Shown here piece after piece: positions 12,473 through 23,878 of a DNA stretch of 64,000 nucleotides. The notes below the pieces were generated by a model. The model worked only from the letters and a program-made list of their open reading frames with translations, had not been told where the DNA came from and did no database searches. This DNA comes from Synaphobranchus kaupii (lineage: Eukaryota > Chordata > Actinopteri > Anguilliformes > Synaphobranchidae): assembly GCA_029718625.1 (NCBI GenBank), contig CM056381.1, positions 50,186,608 to 50,250,607 of the forward strand, given 5' to 3'. Within the stretch, counting starts at the first letter, position 1. The number at the start of each line of letters is the position of its first letter. A program made the position numbers and the translations under genes.

Positions 12473-13151
12473 TGTTACGCTCTCCATTCCCTCTCAGTGC
12501 CCATCCCTGTTTGTGCTCCGTGTTTTCCCCTTTTCCTCACGTTTCTTGTCTTGTTTTTACGTTTCCCTGTCTGTCCTCCGTGTTGTGCAGGTTGGGCATG
12601 GTTTTCCTTCTCGTTCGCCCATTTCACCCTCGCTAATTACCCAGCCTATCACATTCCTTCCCCGTTTGCATTCCTCACGCCTCTGTTACCGCTCAATCAC
12701 TCTCGCATACATTCTCACGCCGCTATCACTCATTATCTCATTGACTTCACTACATTGTTCTTTGTCTTGTTGGCAGTTTGTTAAGTCTTGTTTGTTGTTA
12801 CCTCGGTCTTGTCTAGTTTGGAACTAGGTCACAGTCTTGTTTTGTCTTCCTGAATTAACGCTTTGTCTGCTTCTGTATTTGTACCCGCCAGCCTGCAGCT
12901 TCCTGCCTGCTCCACGCCATGCTTCCCTGTTTCCCGCTCTCCCTCCGCTACACGAACCCAGGATTCAGTCACTGTCCAGCCCCTTGCCTGCTCTGCCCTC
13001 CTGCTCTGCCCAACCCAGGATTCAGTCCCTTCCCTTCTCTCTATACTTCAAGAGTGTATTTGCTGAAGTAATAAACGCTCCCCGCGAGCTTATTGTGAGT
13101 TCTGTCTCTGAGTCGTGCATTTGAGTCCAGTTCTGATCAGGAACCTTAACA
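12473..13151 (+). mobile_element. Solo LTR of an LTR retrotransposon
   Basis: A 679-bp unit starts TGTTACG and ends CTTAACA, giving the TG...CA ends and short inverted repeat typical of LTRs. It is flanked by an identical 5-bp duplication GTTGG at 12468-12472 and 13152-13156. A polyadenylation signal AATAAA at 13070-13075 is followed by a short GT-rich tail, consistent with an R-U5 region. The sequence is pyrimidine-rich, with an internal duplicate of CCCAGGATTCAGTC near 12956 and 13013. There is no internal coding region, so this is a solo LTR left by recombination. A 5-bp duplication fits Ty3/Gypsy, but the clade cannot be fixed from the LTR alone. Confidence 0.88.
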
Positions 13152-13156
13152 GTTGG

Positions 13157-14784
13157 TCCTTAATACAGTGTGACAGATTTCTGTTCACACAAGTCCACAC
13201 ATCTAACTCTTATGTGATATATCAGTAGCTAAATAACAATAAATATTTTCTCATTTCTATAATTTCGCACAAACCATAATTTGGGTATGGCTATTGTACA
13301 GGACATTTCAGGAAGACACCCCAAGTATGAGAGTTATGTGCCCATGAGTAGCAACCATGGTGCGTCACTGCGCTGAAAACTAGGCCAGGTTTCCTAACCT
13401 TGCTTTTTTTGTCATTTCCTTCTGAACACATGAGATGGAACTAAGAAAGGGGAGGTGGAGAAGAGGAAACTAGAACAGAGGAATGTACTTGTGAAGCACC
13501 CGGCCGTGTTTGCTCCAGTATTATTCTGAGTTGACGTTGTTCATGTGTGATTTCAGCACATTGTTCATGAGTGCAGCACACATGCACTTGAAATCAATTA
13601 TGTTTTGAATTTGACTTCATTATGAGTAGCAATATGTGATAATTTCATTGTAAAAATGTAATATGACAAATAAATGTTAATTTAATAATTTCTTATTTTT
13701 TTAATTATATTTCAGTCTATTTTTTCCACATTGCACTTTCATGTATGGCTCTGTTCCCAATCATTCAGTCATATCAAACCTGTACCAATTTGTAATATTT
13801 TAAGTGTACAATTGGCTAGGAACGACAATTGTGTATTATTGGTTAGCAATGCAAACCAATAATACACTTTAAAAATCACCTGTCTAGTCTCCTGTAGCAA
13901 TGATAGTAATATTTATTGATGAGATGATTTGAAGTTGGAACACTTTTTCAATCAAGTGCATCGATACAAGCACATGGATCCACTGAAAGTAGACATTTTG
14001 GACAGTGCCTACAGGTGGAACATGATTTTGTGGGACAGCCAAATTTGAAGCAAAACTAGAACAGGACTGTATTTGTGCTAGACCTAGTTTCTGTTTGCTG
14101 GATTGTTAGATACTTTAAATCTTACAAATTCACTGCATTTATGAAATCCCCATTCTTAACCCGATCTAACCGTGGCCCACACAAGGCACTTTTCACCTAG
14201 TGCCTACTCGTCTTATTTAAGTGTTAATATCTAAAAAAATATTCAATGCACATGTTTCAAAGTTCAAATTGAAGAATATTGAAGAATAAGCTGTATCATT
14301 CAGAAATTTGCAACAGAATACAGTTATGTCACAATCATCACATACAGTATACATAATATGCCTAAAAATACGTAGCATGTTTTTATATACGTTAAAAAAA
14401 TATGTACAAAAGAATGTGTTTCTACATAAAAACAGCAACGTATTACAGCTGCAAGTGTGATATTTGCTCACTGCGGAAATGTCAACTACCGTAGTACTTT
14501 GACTGTTCTGAACAACCCTGCGTTGGAATTTCTTTGGTTTTCTTAAAGCTGTAGTTTATAATTTCAGAGAAACATGACTACTGTAATTTGGTCGTCGACT
14601 ACCACTAGGGGGCAAAGTTACATCAGGTTAAATGACTGATCCAGCCCCCACTCCACCCACCCAGCACACTTAGTACAACTATAGGGATGAAAATAGCCTA
14701 CTCCAAAAATACCAAAGACCTGGTTTTGACATCAGTATTTTGTGTCATCATAAATACCTTCCGAACTATGAATTTATATGGTTT
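13157..14784. other. Intergenic, nothing recognised except a hairpin
   Basis: No gene seen. A perfect short hairpin lies at 13831-13867 (listed separately). Long AT-rich stretches. Confidence 0.5.
13831..13867. repeat. Perfect 14-bp inverted repeat (hairpin)
   Basis: GTGTATTATTGGTT, a 9-nt spacer, then AACCAATAATACAC. The arms are fully complementary. It is not followed by a T run, and no surrounding element boundaries were found. Confidence 0.7.
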
Positions 14785-14998
14785 GATGTGGATGTGGTGT
14801 AGTATACTGGTTAAGGAACTAGACTTGTTAGATTCCCAGGTAGGACACTGCCGTTGTACCCTTGAGCAAGGTTCTTAACCTGAATTGCTTCAGTATATAT
14901 CCAGCTGTATGAATGGATAAATGTAATAAGATGTAATAATAAGTTGTGTAAGTTGCTCTGGATAAGAGCGTCTGCTAAATGCCTGGAATGTAATGTCA
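14785..14998 (+). repeat. tRNA-derived SINE
   Basis: A tRNA-like head (GTGTAGTATACTGGTTAAGG, resembling an A box) is followed by the fish SINE body containing ACTGCCGTTGTACCCTTGAG, GGTTCTTAACCTGAATTGC and TATCCAGCTGTATGAATGGA. It ends with the conserved GCTCTGGATAAGAGCGTCTG then CTAAATGCC and a TGTAATG tail. The B-box part of the head is shortened. This is a very common fish SINE type (V-SINE-like). Confidence 0.88.
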
Positions 14999-15089
14999 TG
15001 ATGCGCACTGCCAGAGCATCGAAATGCTGCAGATCAACCAGTGGCCCAGGTCAGTCGTCATCCTGAATTCGCCCTGTTGCTTTGTTCAT

Positions 15090-15376
15090 GTAGGGGTAGG
15101 CCAAAAGTGCGCGTGATTCGCTACACTACCTGCCTCAACTTCCTTATTAAAGACCACTGCCACATTTTATTGTCTGCAGGTGCTCTTTATTGTACTAAGG
15201 TACGAATTTCTGTGGATCGAACCTGGGCGTGGAGAGTATACCCCAGTGAGATCTGTTACATCGATTGGTCTGTAGGGCAGAGTATGCGTGTTTCGCTACA
15301 CTAGCTGCCTTGGCTTCCTCTACTAGATGACCACCGCCACGTTTTTCATCTGAGTGTGTTCTTTATTTGGCTAAGG
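15090..15376 (+). repeat. Two diverged direct repeats upstream of the DIRS gag
   Basis: A unit with TTCGCTACACTACCTGCC, GACCACTGCCAC and TGCTCTTTATTGTACTAAGG (15115-15202) recurs as TTCGCTACACTAGCTGCC, GACCACCGCCAC and TGTTCTTTATTTGGCTAAGG (15290-15376). It directly precedes the gag start and is probably the 5' leader of the retroelement. Confidence 0.6.
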
Positions 15377-15377
15377 C

Positions 15378-16389
15378 ATGAGCGCCTTGTGTACTGAATG
15401 TGGGGGAGCCATGGATTTGGCCGATGGGCACACCCGTTGTTATTTGTGCCTCGGCCTAGGGCATCTGCAGGAAGCGTTCTCAGACCCCTGCCCCTGCTGT
15501 ATGGGCATATCACTGGAGAATAAGCAGGCCCGATTGGATGCGTTCATGTCCCACATGCCTCCCTCGGGCAGAACGCCGGCAGCCGTAGAGGTTGCGCCCA
15601 AATGTAAGGGTACTCCCGCCACCGAGGCCCCTGAGCAAAAGAAGAGCAAGGGTGGCAACCTGCCTGCAGAAGTTACACAGCTACGTGTGGCAGTGCAACA
15701 GCTGACTGGAATGCTAAGACTGCAAGAATGTGGAAACGGTTCACAGCACGGGTCCCCACTGGACCCTCCGACAGACGAGGATCCGAGCACTGATCCAGAC
15801 TATGATGGGATCCAGACCTTTCTACAGCAGCATCAAACACCTACTTTAATCAGAGTCGTCAGGGTCAGTAGACTAATCAGATACAGGGTCGGTAGGAGGC
15901 TCGGGTTCCACCACCAGCTCAGTGGGTTACTCGGCCTCCCTAGAAACCATTCTCCGTGCGGCCTTGGCACGCATGGGCGGCAATATGCCTCCGGCTAGCA
16001 CTTCGGGGGTGTCTAGGTTTCACCGACGGGCCCCTCAGGGTGCACGATTTGCCATGCCAGCATCAGACGATTTTCTGGCGGAGCTAAATAAATGCTGGCC
16101 ACACCCTGGTATGTATCAGCCGGCCAGAGATTGTAGGACGTTTGCGTCCATGTCAGACGCAGCAGTCCATGGGCTGGACCAAATGCCCTCATTGGAACCT
16201 CATGGTGTCCCCGCAGGAGGCAGTCCGGGCAGGCACCCTTGCCCTAGGCCACAATGTAGAGCAACAGACGATTTGCTCTGTAAAGCTTATAAAGCGGCTG
16301 CCAGAGCAGCACAAATTAGTAATTTGCTGTCATGGCTAATGCTCGCGCAGTCGCAGACAATGCTTGGTGCAGAGGTCAATCCTCATTAA
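15378..16389 (+). pseudogene. DIRS gag-like protein, frameshifted
   Basis: The start MSALCTECGGAMDLADGHTR is followed by a cysteine/histidine-rich stretch (CYLCLGLGHL, DPCPCC) near residues 1-45, then a hydrophilic, Pro/Lys-rich region. This matches the N-terminal zinc-binding part of fish DIRS gag proteins. The first frame runs 15378-15998. A +1 change moves the rest to 15922-16389, with segments such as ASDDFLAELNKCW and DDLLCKAYKAAARAA that fit the gag C-terminal half. Gag coats the RNA and forms particles in this family. The frame break means the protein is not made intact. Confidence 0.72.
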
Positions 16390-16488
16390 GCGATGCATCG
16401 CTGCAAGCGTTTGCGTTTATGACATGTGAGTTAGGCCGAGTAATGTATTACTAGTACCGCCATCCGAGCGGCTCAGTGGTTTTTACTC

Positions 16489-17393
16489 ATGGTTTTTCTA
16501 ATACCAAAAAAGGATGGTTCCGGATCTGAGAGACCTAAATACGTACCTGAAACTATACACTTTCCGGATGCTCCGGACAGTAGATGTTATACACGCCGTA
16601 CAAACAGGAGACTGGTTCACGGCTGTGGATTTGAAGGATGCATATTTCCACATTCCTATATGGGTGGAGCATCATCGGTTCATACGATTTGCATTCCGTG
16701 GGTATACTCTCCATGTCTAGGTTTGATCCACAGAAATTCATACCTTAGACGATTTGCGTCTCCCATTCGGTCTCCTGTTCGGTCTGTCTCTAGTCCCACA
16801 TGTGTTCACTCGCTGCATAGTGCGGTTCTATCACCGCTCAGGCTGAGGGGGCTGACATTTATGCCATACCTAGACGATTGGCTGATATGCGCACAATCGT
16901 ACGATATGGCGCTCACACACACTGCCGAGATGTTGGAACATGTTGCAAAGTTGGACATCAACGTCAATTACGGCAAGAGCCAGCTGATTCCGATACAGTC
17001 AATAGAATACATTGGTTTGCTGCTCAATTCAAAGAGCATGAAAGCATCACTGTGCTCGATGTGGTATCTCAGTTCCGAGTGAATCAGTTCCTCAAAATTA
17101 GGACTTTTCAGAGGTTTATGGGCCTAATCTCGGCCGCCTCAGCAGTCATGCCTCTCCTAACAGCCGGGCCACTTCAACGTTGGTTGAACGCCAAGGTGCT
17201 GCACCCCAGGTGGGAACGTCATGCCCGAATCAGGGTAACGGGTCAATTTTGCCGGCTACTCCGCCCATGGCGATGAGTGAGCCGCCTGAAAGAAGGGGTG
17301 CGGATGGGGGTTATGCCTTCATGACACGTGGTCGTTACGACGGACGCTTCACTGAGCGGTTAGGGGGCTGTCTGCCAGCACCTCCCAGCTCCG
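16489..17393 (+). pseudogene. DIRS reverse transcriptase and start of RNase H, broken
   Basis: Reverse transcriptase motifs are clear but spread over frames. LRDLNTYLKLYTF and AVDLKDAYFHIPI (first catalytic Asp) lie at 16514-16720 in one frame. MPYLDDWLICAQS (the YLDD active site) lies near 16860-16905 in another. IEYIGLLLNSKSMKASL lies near 17003-17050. The connection region RTFQRFMGLISAASAVMPLL is at about 17101-17160. The RNase H start VVVTTDASLSG lies near 17328-17360 and is followed by TAG where a tryptophan codon is usual. The rest of RNase H and the methyltransferase-like domain are absent. At least three frameshifts make it non-functional. Confidence 0.82.
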
Positions 17394-18112
17394 GCGACTG
17401 AGACCTGCGAGGTCACTGGTAGCTCCCTCCTGGGATCTCCCCTTGGTACTGAGAGTGCTCACGGTTCAGCCCTATGAGCCTCTCGAGACTATAAGCCTTA
17501 AGTGGCTCTCTTTTAAAATGGCGTTCCTGATTGCGAAGGCATCAGCAAGACGCGTTGGTGAGCTCTGCGCTCTCTCCATCAGCGAAGTGAAGGTGGAGAC
17601 CGGCTGACGCAGGAGTCACGTTGCGGCCTAATCCATCATTCCTGCACAAAATCGTTTCGGAATTTCACATCAACCAGCCGATCGAGCTTGCGGCGCTTCA
17701 GCCCCCGCCAGGCGAGGACCTGCGGGACGTGCACCTAATATGTCCAGTGCGCGCGCTGCGATGCTACGTCGAAGCTACCGCTTCCTTCAGATGTACAGGG
17801 CAACTTTTTGTCCTCTACGGCAAGACTAAGGGGACACTGCTCTCGACTCAAGGCCTCTCCCGGTGGGTAGTGAAGGCAATAGCCACAACCTATAAGGCTA
17901 GTGCTAAACTCTCGCCTATTAATATCCAGGGCCGATCCACCAGAAGTATGGCTACATCATGGGCAGCCCTGGAAGCCGTACCTCTTAAAGAAATTTGTGA
18001 AGCAGCGACGTGGGCGTCCCCTTGCACATTTACGAGGTTTTATCACGTCACTGTGGCGCCAGGCTCAACGGTCGGTGCAACCGTCTTACCTGCAGCCTTG
18101 GCATCCACGTAA
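17394..18112 (+). pseudogene. DIRS tyrosine recombinase, frameshifted
   Basis: The N-terminal portion reads RPARSLVAPSWDLPLVL and then LKWLSFKMAFLIAKASARRV, with the box-I-like Arg in ASARRVGELCAL. A stop at about 17606 and a frame change lead to an open frame at 17621-18112. That frame holds RSTRSMATSWAALEAVPLKE and ICEAATWASPCTFTRFYHV, the C-terminal catalytic part with the second Arg and the FYHV tyrosine. In this family the residue before STR is normally His (HSTR); here it reads Arg (RSTR), so a catalytic residue seems altered as well. The enzyme would integrate circular cDNA. The reading of catalytic positions is by motif memory, not alignment. Confidence 0.8.
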
Positions 18113-18186
18113 GGATGATGGGTCCCTCCTGACACTTTGGGTATAAGTCATCCATATTGACGACCCGAATGGTCTTAGGAACAAAA

Positions 18187-18226
18187 TAGAACGAACGGTT
18201 ACGGCTGTAACCGTGTTCTATGAGTT
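18187..18226. repeat. Inverted repeat in the DIRS 3' region
   Basis: GAACGGTTACGG faces CTGTAACCGTGTTC inside the flank GGAACAAAATAGAACG...TTCTATGAGTTCC, giving a long imperfect hairpin. It sits 75 nt after the recombinase frame and is probably part of the terminal structure used in DIRS replication. Confidence 0.6.
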
Positions 18227-18440
18227 CCGGATGACCATTAGGGATCATGGTCACTCGGGACCTTTTTAAGGGTGAGAAAATTGTTCAGAGGACGTCCGCA
18301 GTGACGCTCCCCCTTTTATGGGAGGAATTACGTCACTACGCGGGGGTCATGTACCATGACAAAATGAAGGTACTCTCAATATGGGACAGTGCATATAAAG
18401 AAACATGTACCTGGGTTCATCAGAGACTGCCCAGAGTAAA

Positions 18441-20600
18441 CACTGGAGCACTCGTAATAGAATGAAGTACGTTTAAATGTGACCTACGTCTCTACTCTAC
18501 AGAGTCAACAGGTGATATGATTTTTACAGTATAAGTGCACCTCGTAGAAACATCTTTGCTGTAATGGTAGCTACTCCCCAGTGCAGTTTCAGGTATCTTG
18601 TGTTTCCCCTGTTCAGTATTTAGCTAACGTTCTGAACATTCATTTAGAACTGGGATGTGAAGACGGAATCGTGTGCAGAATAAGTAAAGTTAGCAGACCA
18701 TATCTTGCCTATCATAGCTAGCTAATACCCTTGTGAAGATATCTGTATACAAATAATGTTTATTTTCACAACTACAACGTAATAATACATTGTTATTTAA
18801 ATTTGATTCAAAAGGTACCCGACTTCAGCCAACTAGCTACCCAACATAGCTAGCTGGATAGCTAGAGGTAACGTTACTTACAGGTCCAATAGAAAACACT
18901 CCAACTCCGTGTGACTTTTGACTTCTTCCGCCATTGCAGTAGCTAGCTGGCAACAAACTATCCACTGAAAGTAACCTGATCCCACTATGGCTCTGTAGCC
19001 ACACCCACCCCTCCCCACACAGAAAAGAGCTCTACACCCAGAAATGTCCCAAACACATCTTAGAATAATAAATACAGGCAGAGGAGCAAGGTTTCTTCAA
19101 TTTTTATTTTCAACAGAGATTACCAGTGCTTCATAGATATGACTGAGCATGGCTATTTTATAATATTTTCTAGGTATATAATCCTGCATCGTACACCTTT
19201 AAGGTCTTAATTGAAAATTGTCAATGGAGCCAATTGTGCTTGATCTGACAACCCGCTTATCTTATTGAGAAAAAGTGAGGTCTAACTCCAGTCCTGAGGA
19301 GCAGCAGTGTTTACTGGTTTTTAGAATGTTTCAGCACTTAAGTGCTACATTTAAGTAACTGATCAGCTAAATAGCCCAAACACCTTGTTTCCGAGGCTTA
19401 AATTATCTGTTGATGGAAAGGAAACCACAAAGACCATCATTCACATAACATTATCTTCCATAAAATGTGTTATACACACAAAATAAACTAAATCAGTGAT
19501 CTTTAAGTGCCTATACGGTCCTATACTGTAATCGGTTGGACAGCTGCTTCAAACAACTGTAAAGGTGACTATACAGCTGTTTTGCTAGATTTTGTCAATT
19601 TAATAGTATTTTTACAAATTCTTTGTAAAAATGCAATATGTAGATACATTTTGATTTGATTTAACAACTGCTTCCAATCCATCCAATTTCTCCTCATAAC
19701 TTAACCATCCTGTGCCAAAGCACAATTAATTTAGTTTTTATTTTAATGTTAAAATTGCATTGCATTTTATATCTTAAAGAAATTCACGCAACAATTCCAA
19801 ACCCATTGAGTCTGGGGTGGATAGCTAAGCCTTACTGCACATGATCCAATGCAGTACATTGTCTTAATAATAAATACCAAATCTGACCAAGCAGATAAGA
19901 CAAGCCCATTCCTATACCGTTTCAAAAATTAAGAGTATGTTAAGTTACCTATTTTTTCCCACAACAAAATCGTGATCCAATTACTAAAAATGCAACACCA
20001 CTTGAAAAGTGTGACATCGCTTTGACTCATATGACACTGTTGTTCACTGTTTGCAACATACAGTCAGGACTGAAATAAAATATCACAAATATACTAATAT
20101 ACTGTACACTGAAAATGAATAACAATCAAATTCTTACCCACCAAAAGTATCACAGAAAGGCATATAATTGATCAAACTTGGGTCAATTATGTATTTTCTG
20201 TATTTACAATTACTTTTAAAATTGTATTTTAACAATTACATCCTGTATCCTGTTTGAGAATTACTATTTCAATGTATTTGAAAATACTTCAAATATGTAT
20301 TTTTGCAAGTGTTTGAAAATTTGTATTTTAATTTATGGGATGTATTTGGAAATCAACCTTGTCTGTACATCACAATAACCTAAACTCAGCGCAAAAACAC
20401 CTTCAACGTCAAAATGGAAACATAAAATAGATTTTATTAAGTTTTCACCCCTATGTTACAGTACAGCTAAACATTCCTGAACGGAATGATGCATTGCATT
20501 ATCTCCATTTTATGCGCACAAGTTATAAAAGAATTTAAATTATTTTTGCATGACTACCCCATTTCTGAACCCTATACACATACTATATCCATAAGGTCCC
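18441..20600. other. Intergenic, nothing recognised
   Basis: AT-rich non-coding DNA with GCTAGCTAG runs near 18716 and 18848. No gene or element boundary was supported. Confidence 0.45.
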
Positions 20601-20639
20601 TTGTCAAACAGTGACAATCACAGATCTAGGTGCTTTTTT

Positions 20640-21060
20640 AAACGGCTTATACAGAACACTAATGCACATTAAAATGAGCAAATTGCTTAAGTTTGTAAGT
20701 TTGCAATAACAATCATTGCAGTGATTGGTTCCTTGGTAACCAGTACATTGTAAATACGTCTGAAATAGTTCTGACAGTGAGCAGCGGTCTAGCCAGAAAA
20801 CACAGCCGCCTATGCTGAATATGTGCTCTAAAGCAGGAGAGGATGCTGGCATACTATGTATGTATGTATATAGCAGCAATTCCATTGAGGGTTGGATATT
20901 GCCCAGCATTTTTCTTCCAGAACAGCAGTGGGTCAGCAGATGTTATGGAGAGGTACTCCTCAACCTCCTTGGGGATGGTTGGAGAATCTGCTGGGTCTCT
21001 TATAGGTTGATCCATGTGTATCCAGAGGGCTGCCAGTAGGGCTCACTGGATGAGACACTG
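20640..21060 (-). pseudogene. hAT transposase C-terminal fragment
   Basis: On the minus strand the frame reads VEEYLSITSADPLLFWKKN and GQYPTLNGIAAIYI. After a shift it continues as SMPASSPALEHIFSIGG. This is the dimerisation region at the C-terminus of hAT transposases, where PASSPxxERVFSxGG is the usual form. The frames are joined across a short CATA tandem repeat at 20855-20872 whose extra unit shifts the reading frame. Nothing upstream of this region is recognisable as the rest of the transposase, so this is a relic. Confidence 0.7.
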
Positions 21061-21104
21061 GAAGGTTTGTCCTCATTGCTGGTGAACTTTTCGGCAATGC
21101 TGTT
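21037..21104. repeat. Segment shared with 25168-25234
   Basis: GGCTCACTGGATGAGACACT followed by GGAAGGTTTGTCCTCATTGCTGGTGAACTTTTCGGCAA-like sequence recurs at 25168-25234 in the same orientation with few differences. It adjoins the hAT relic, so it may come from the same gene or element. Confidence 0.7.
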
Positions 21105-21105
21105 G

Positions 21106-21766
21106 ATTTCTGCTCAATGCATGAAACTACATTGGTTTACCTTTTTGTACTTGTAAATAAATGACTGAAAAAATGTCTGCATACTTACTCATATACCTCC
21201 ATGCAAGTGAAATTTCTGTATATTTGCTTATTTCTACACCCTCTCACAATCAAAATGACATAACTCCTCCCTCTAGTGGAACAATGTGAATATAACATTT
21301 CTCTCTCTTTCTGGAAGGCTTGTAATGGTTCTATCGTTTGAACTATGACAAAATATGTAAATGAGTTGCATTTGGCTTTTACAATTACTTAGTAAAATGG
21401 CAATAAATTGTGTATTTTTAATTATTATACATTACAGAGTAAATTCCTGGCGTTGAAAGGAACTTTTAACACTGTATTTCAATGTTTTAGCCTAAAATAA
21501 ATGTATGGGATGTAGTCACCCCCTTTATCTAGAAAAATAACAGAATATTTGCCAAAGGAATACATTTTATGGGAAAGCCTAAGCTAAATAAATCAATTTA
21601 TCTTTAACAATCCATAATTTATTCTAAATGAATACATTGTCAGTTTACTGGCTAAAGCAAAAATTGGTATATACAATTGAGGCACAAAGAGAAATAATCA
21701 GATTCAATTATATTTTAAAGAATGCATGTGTGTGTGTGCATGCATGTAATTACATTTCTTCACTGA
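21106..21766. other. Intergenic, nothing recognised
   Basis: AT-rich DNA. A short TG run lies at 21726-21750. No gene. Confidence 0.5.
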
Positions 21767-22815
21767 CAAACCCCAATTCCAAAAACGTTGGGACAGTATG
21801 TAAAATGCACATAACAGCAGAAAGCAGTGATTTGTAAATTCTCTTTTACATATAAACTCCTTTAAAAAAGTTTGGAAATTTGTGTTTGGTCGATCATATC
21901 TCTGTTGTCACTGTATTATTAGCATTGTATCTTATATCATTGTTCATTTCACAACTCAAAACAATAGAGTCAATACCAACAAGAGAATACACTGTTTGAC
22001 ATTGGCAGGGAAATTTCACATTTCACTTGGGACCCCACCCACATAATCAGGTGTGCTGCTCATCCCACAAATGCATGATCCTTACAAATGGGACATCATT
22101 GTAAAGGGAAATGAACAGGCTTTCCAGTGATATAAGATGCAATGCTAATAATACAGTGACAACAGAGATATGATCAACCAAACACAAATTTCCAAACTTT
22201 TTTTGAGGAGTTTATTTAATTGAAAAGAAAATATATTTAATGTTTTATCTTATCAACTTTATTGATTTTTGTAAATATAAGCTAATTCCGAATTTGATGC
22301 CTGCAACACGTTCCAAAAAAGTTGGGACTGGGGCAAAAAAAAAAAAAAAAAAAAGACTGGGAAGTCCTGTTTGAAACATTTCTATCATCACAGGTGATGC
22401 TATCATGACTGGGTATAAAAGGATATCAAAAGACTCTTGATATCTTATTTTCAGGTACTCTTACAAATGATACTATTACCTCTCTGCATTTCAATGGATC
22501 TCTGTTTATGGGAATTGGGGGGTGGGACAAGATTAAGCTGTAAATTACACTGGAACAGTATGGAACCCATGGTTGGCTAAATGGCTGTAAGTCATCAAGG
22601 GTCTGAGGTATCAAATGAGCCTCAAACCATCACTCTGCTGCCAGATATGTAGTAGATATGGATGGATCACTTTAACGGTTGTTTCTCCTGATTCATTTTC
22701 CTATTGAACTCTATGAAAAAATAAATCAGGAGAAACAATCCTTCAAGTGATCCATCTATATCTACTGCATATCTGGCAGCAGAGTGATGGTTTGAGGCTC
22801 ATTTGACACCTCAGA
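21767..22815 (+). mobile_element. Tc1-like element (family B) carrying the palindromic module, right end lost
   Basis: It begins CAAACCCCAATTCCAAAAAC then GTTGGGACAG, the same terminal repeat as at 6723, 39313 and 58153. A MITE is inserted at 21855-22212. After an A-run (22338-22356) the palindromic module starts at 22424 and extends through its centre to about 22815, where the element stops before reaching its right terminal repeat. It has no coding capacity. Confidence 0.85.
21855..22212. mobile_element. 358-bp TA-target MITE nested in family B
   Basis: The ends are AACTCCTTTAAAAAAGTTTGG and its inverse, with inverted repeats continuing for about 90 bp through TCATATCTCTGTTGTCACTG. TA lies on both sides (21853-21854 and 22213-22214). 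Comparison with the uninterrupted family B copy at 58226-58245 confirms the insertion point. Confidence 0.85.
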
Positions 22816-23120
22816 TGTACTGTCCTTATACGTGATTGACGTGCACTGCAGCCAGCCCTCGCATGCTAAGTAAAACAAGATATTCTCTAGAGTCTAGAAG
22901 ATTCTTGTTAAAACCAGATTGTCTATAAGATACAAGGTGATAGTACTCATAGCTAGTACTTTGTACGTCCACATAGTTCTTTCATTCTTGTGCTCTTATT
23001 ACCGAACGACTTTGGCTGGCTGTGGCGCTGTCAATCTTGCTTTAGAGTCTCACGTCCAAAGCGGTCATGAATATTCATGACCAAATTTGCAAAACCAGAG
23101 AAAAAAGTTATTTTATTTAG
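22816..23120. other. Spacer, nothing recognised
   Basis: About 300 bp between two mobile elements without visible features. Confidence 0.5.
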
Positions 23121-23588
23121 TTAAAGGGTAAGTTCGCTATTTTGGACCTTGGACCCTATTTGCGGTCCGTCTTCCATGAACCTGACCCATGAAGTCAATT
23201 TTTTCGCTGATCGGTCCAGTATTGAGTTCGCTACAGATTTCCTGTAGGCTCTCACTGGGCTACAATAGAAGTCAACGGGGCAATTAGAAATGTTCGATAA
23301 ATGTGCTTTCATGTACAATAAATGAGACGGGAAGCTCAGGGTGTATTGTTACCGGTCTCAGTATGCTCTCCTGTGAAATGTATCTCAATCCGAACATTTT
23401 TACGTGCTTGGCATGGCTTGGAAGTAAGCATTTCTCTGTTGCTTGTTTTCGCTGCTCCCGCGGAGTACTATGTGTCGGGGGTAGGGGAGCGGGAAGGTGT
23501 GCCGGCCGTTTACGAAACTATCTAGGTGAGCAGTCTGCGTTTGTTTACCTGCAGCAACGTAGGCTACAATTTCCACAAAAAAACTTGG

Positions 23589-23771
23589 ATGATGGATGAC
23601 TATAATGATTACGAAGACGAAGAATTCGATTTTGACTTTGACGTTACTGGCTACAGATTTGAGCCAGAATACACGGACACGGAACTACAAGAGATGGATG
23701 ATAAGAGAGCAAGAGAAGAGAGAGAGGCTAAAGTTGCGCAGATAATGTTATCCGAAGTCAGTGCGAGGTAG
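23589..23771 (+). CDS. Acidic open frame inside a TTAA element, possible captured exon
   Basis: The frame from the first of two adjacent ATGs reads MMDDYNDYEDEEFDFDFDVT then GYRFEPEYTDTELQEMDDKR, ending ...MLSEVSAR before TAG. It is strongly acidic, then charged and likely helical. It recalls the N-terminus of a multi-copy fish family annotated as P2X7-like zinc-ribbon proteins (FDVTGYxxEPEYTxxEL), from memory. The cysteine-rich zinc ribbon that would follow is not visible: the frame stops and the right inverted arm begins about 75 bp later. It may be a captured gene fragment, or the first exon of an element-borne gene whose later exons are lost. No catalytic residues are present and its function is unknown. 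Confidence 0.4.
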   Translation: MMDDYNDYEDEEFDFDFDVTGYRFEPEYTDTELQEMDDKRAREEREAKVAQIMLSEVSAR

Positions 23772-23878
23772 TGCGGTCGGAGAAATAGTTCTGTTTCAAA
23801 TGGAACTGTTGTTTCAACGTTCGGTTTGCGTTTGCGATAGCCTACATTTCACAGGAGAGCATACTGAGACCGTAAGAA

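Larger units (their letters stand above)
15090..18440 (+). mobile_element. Degenerate DIRS-like (tyrosine recombinase) retrotransposon
   Basis: Gag-like, reverse transcriptase, RNase H start and tyrosine-recombinase regions occur in the order typical of DIRS elements. DIRS elements integrate through a tyrosine recombinase rather than a DDE integrase. The recombinase end is followed by a 3' region with a strong inverted repeat. Frameshifts and stops break all reading frames. The element is shorter than usual because most of RNase H and the methyltransferase-like region is missing between about 17400 and the recombinase. Exact ends were not found, so the limits are approximate. Confidence 0.85.

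Noticed and set aside
12497..13124. Four overlapping frames of 67-104 codons
   Set aside because: They lie within the solo LTR and reflect its pyrimidine-rich composition.
15440..15790. Minus-strand 116-codon frame
   Set aside because: Shadow of the DIRS gag on the opposite strand.
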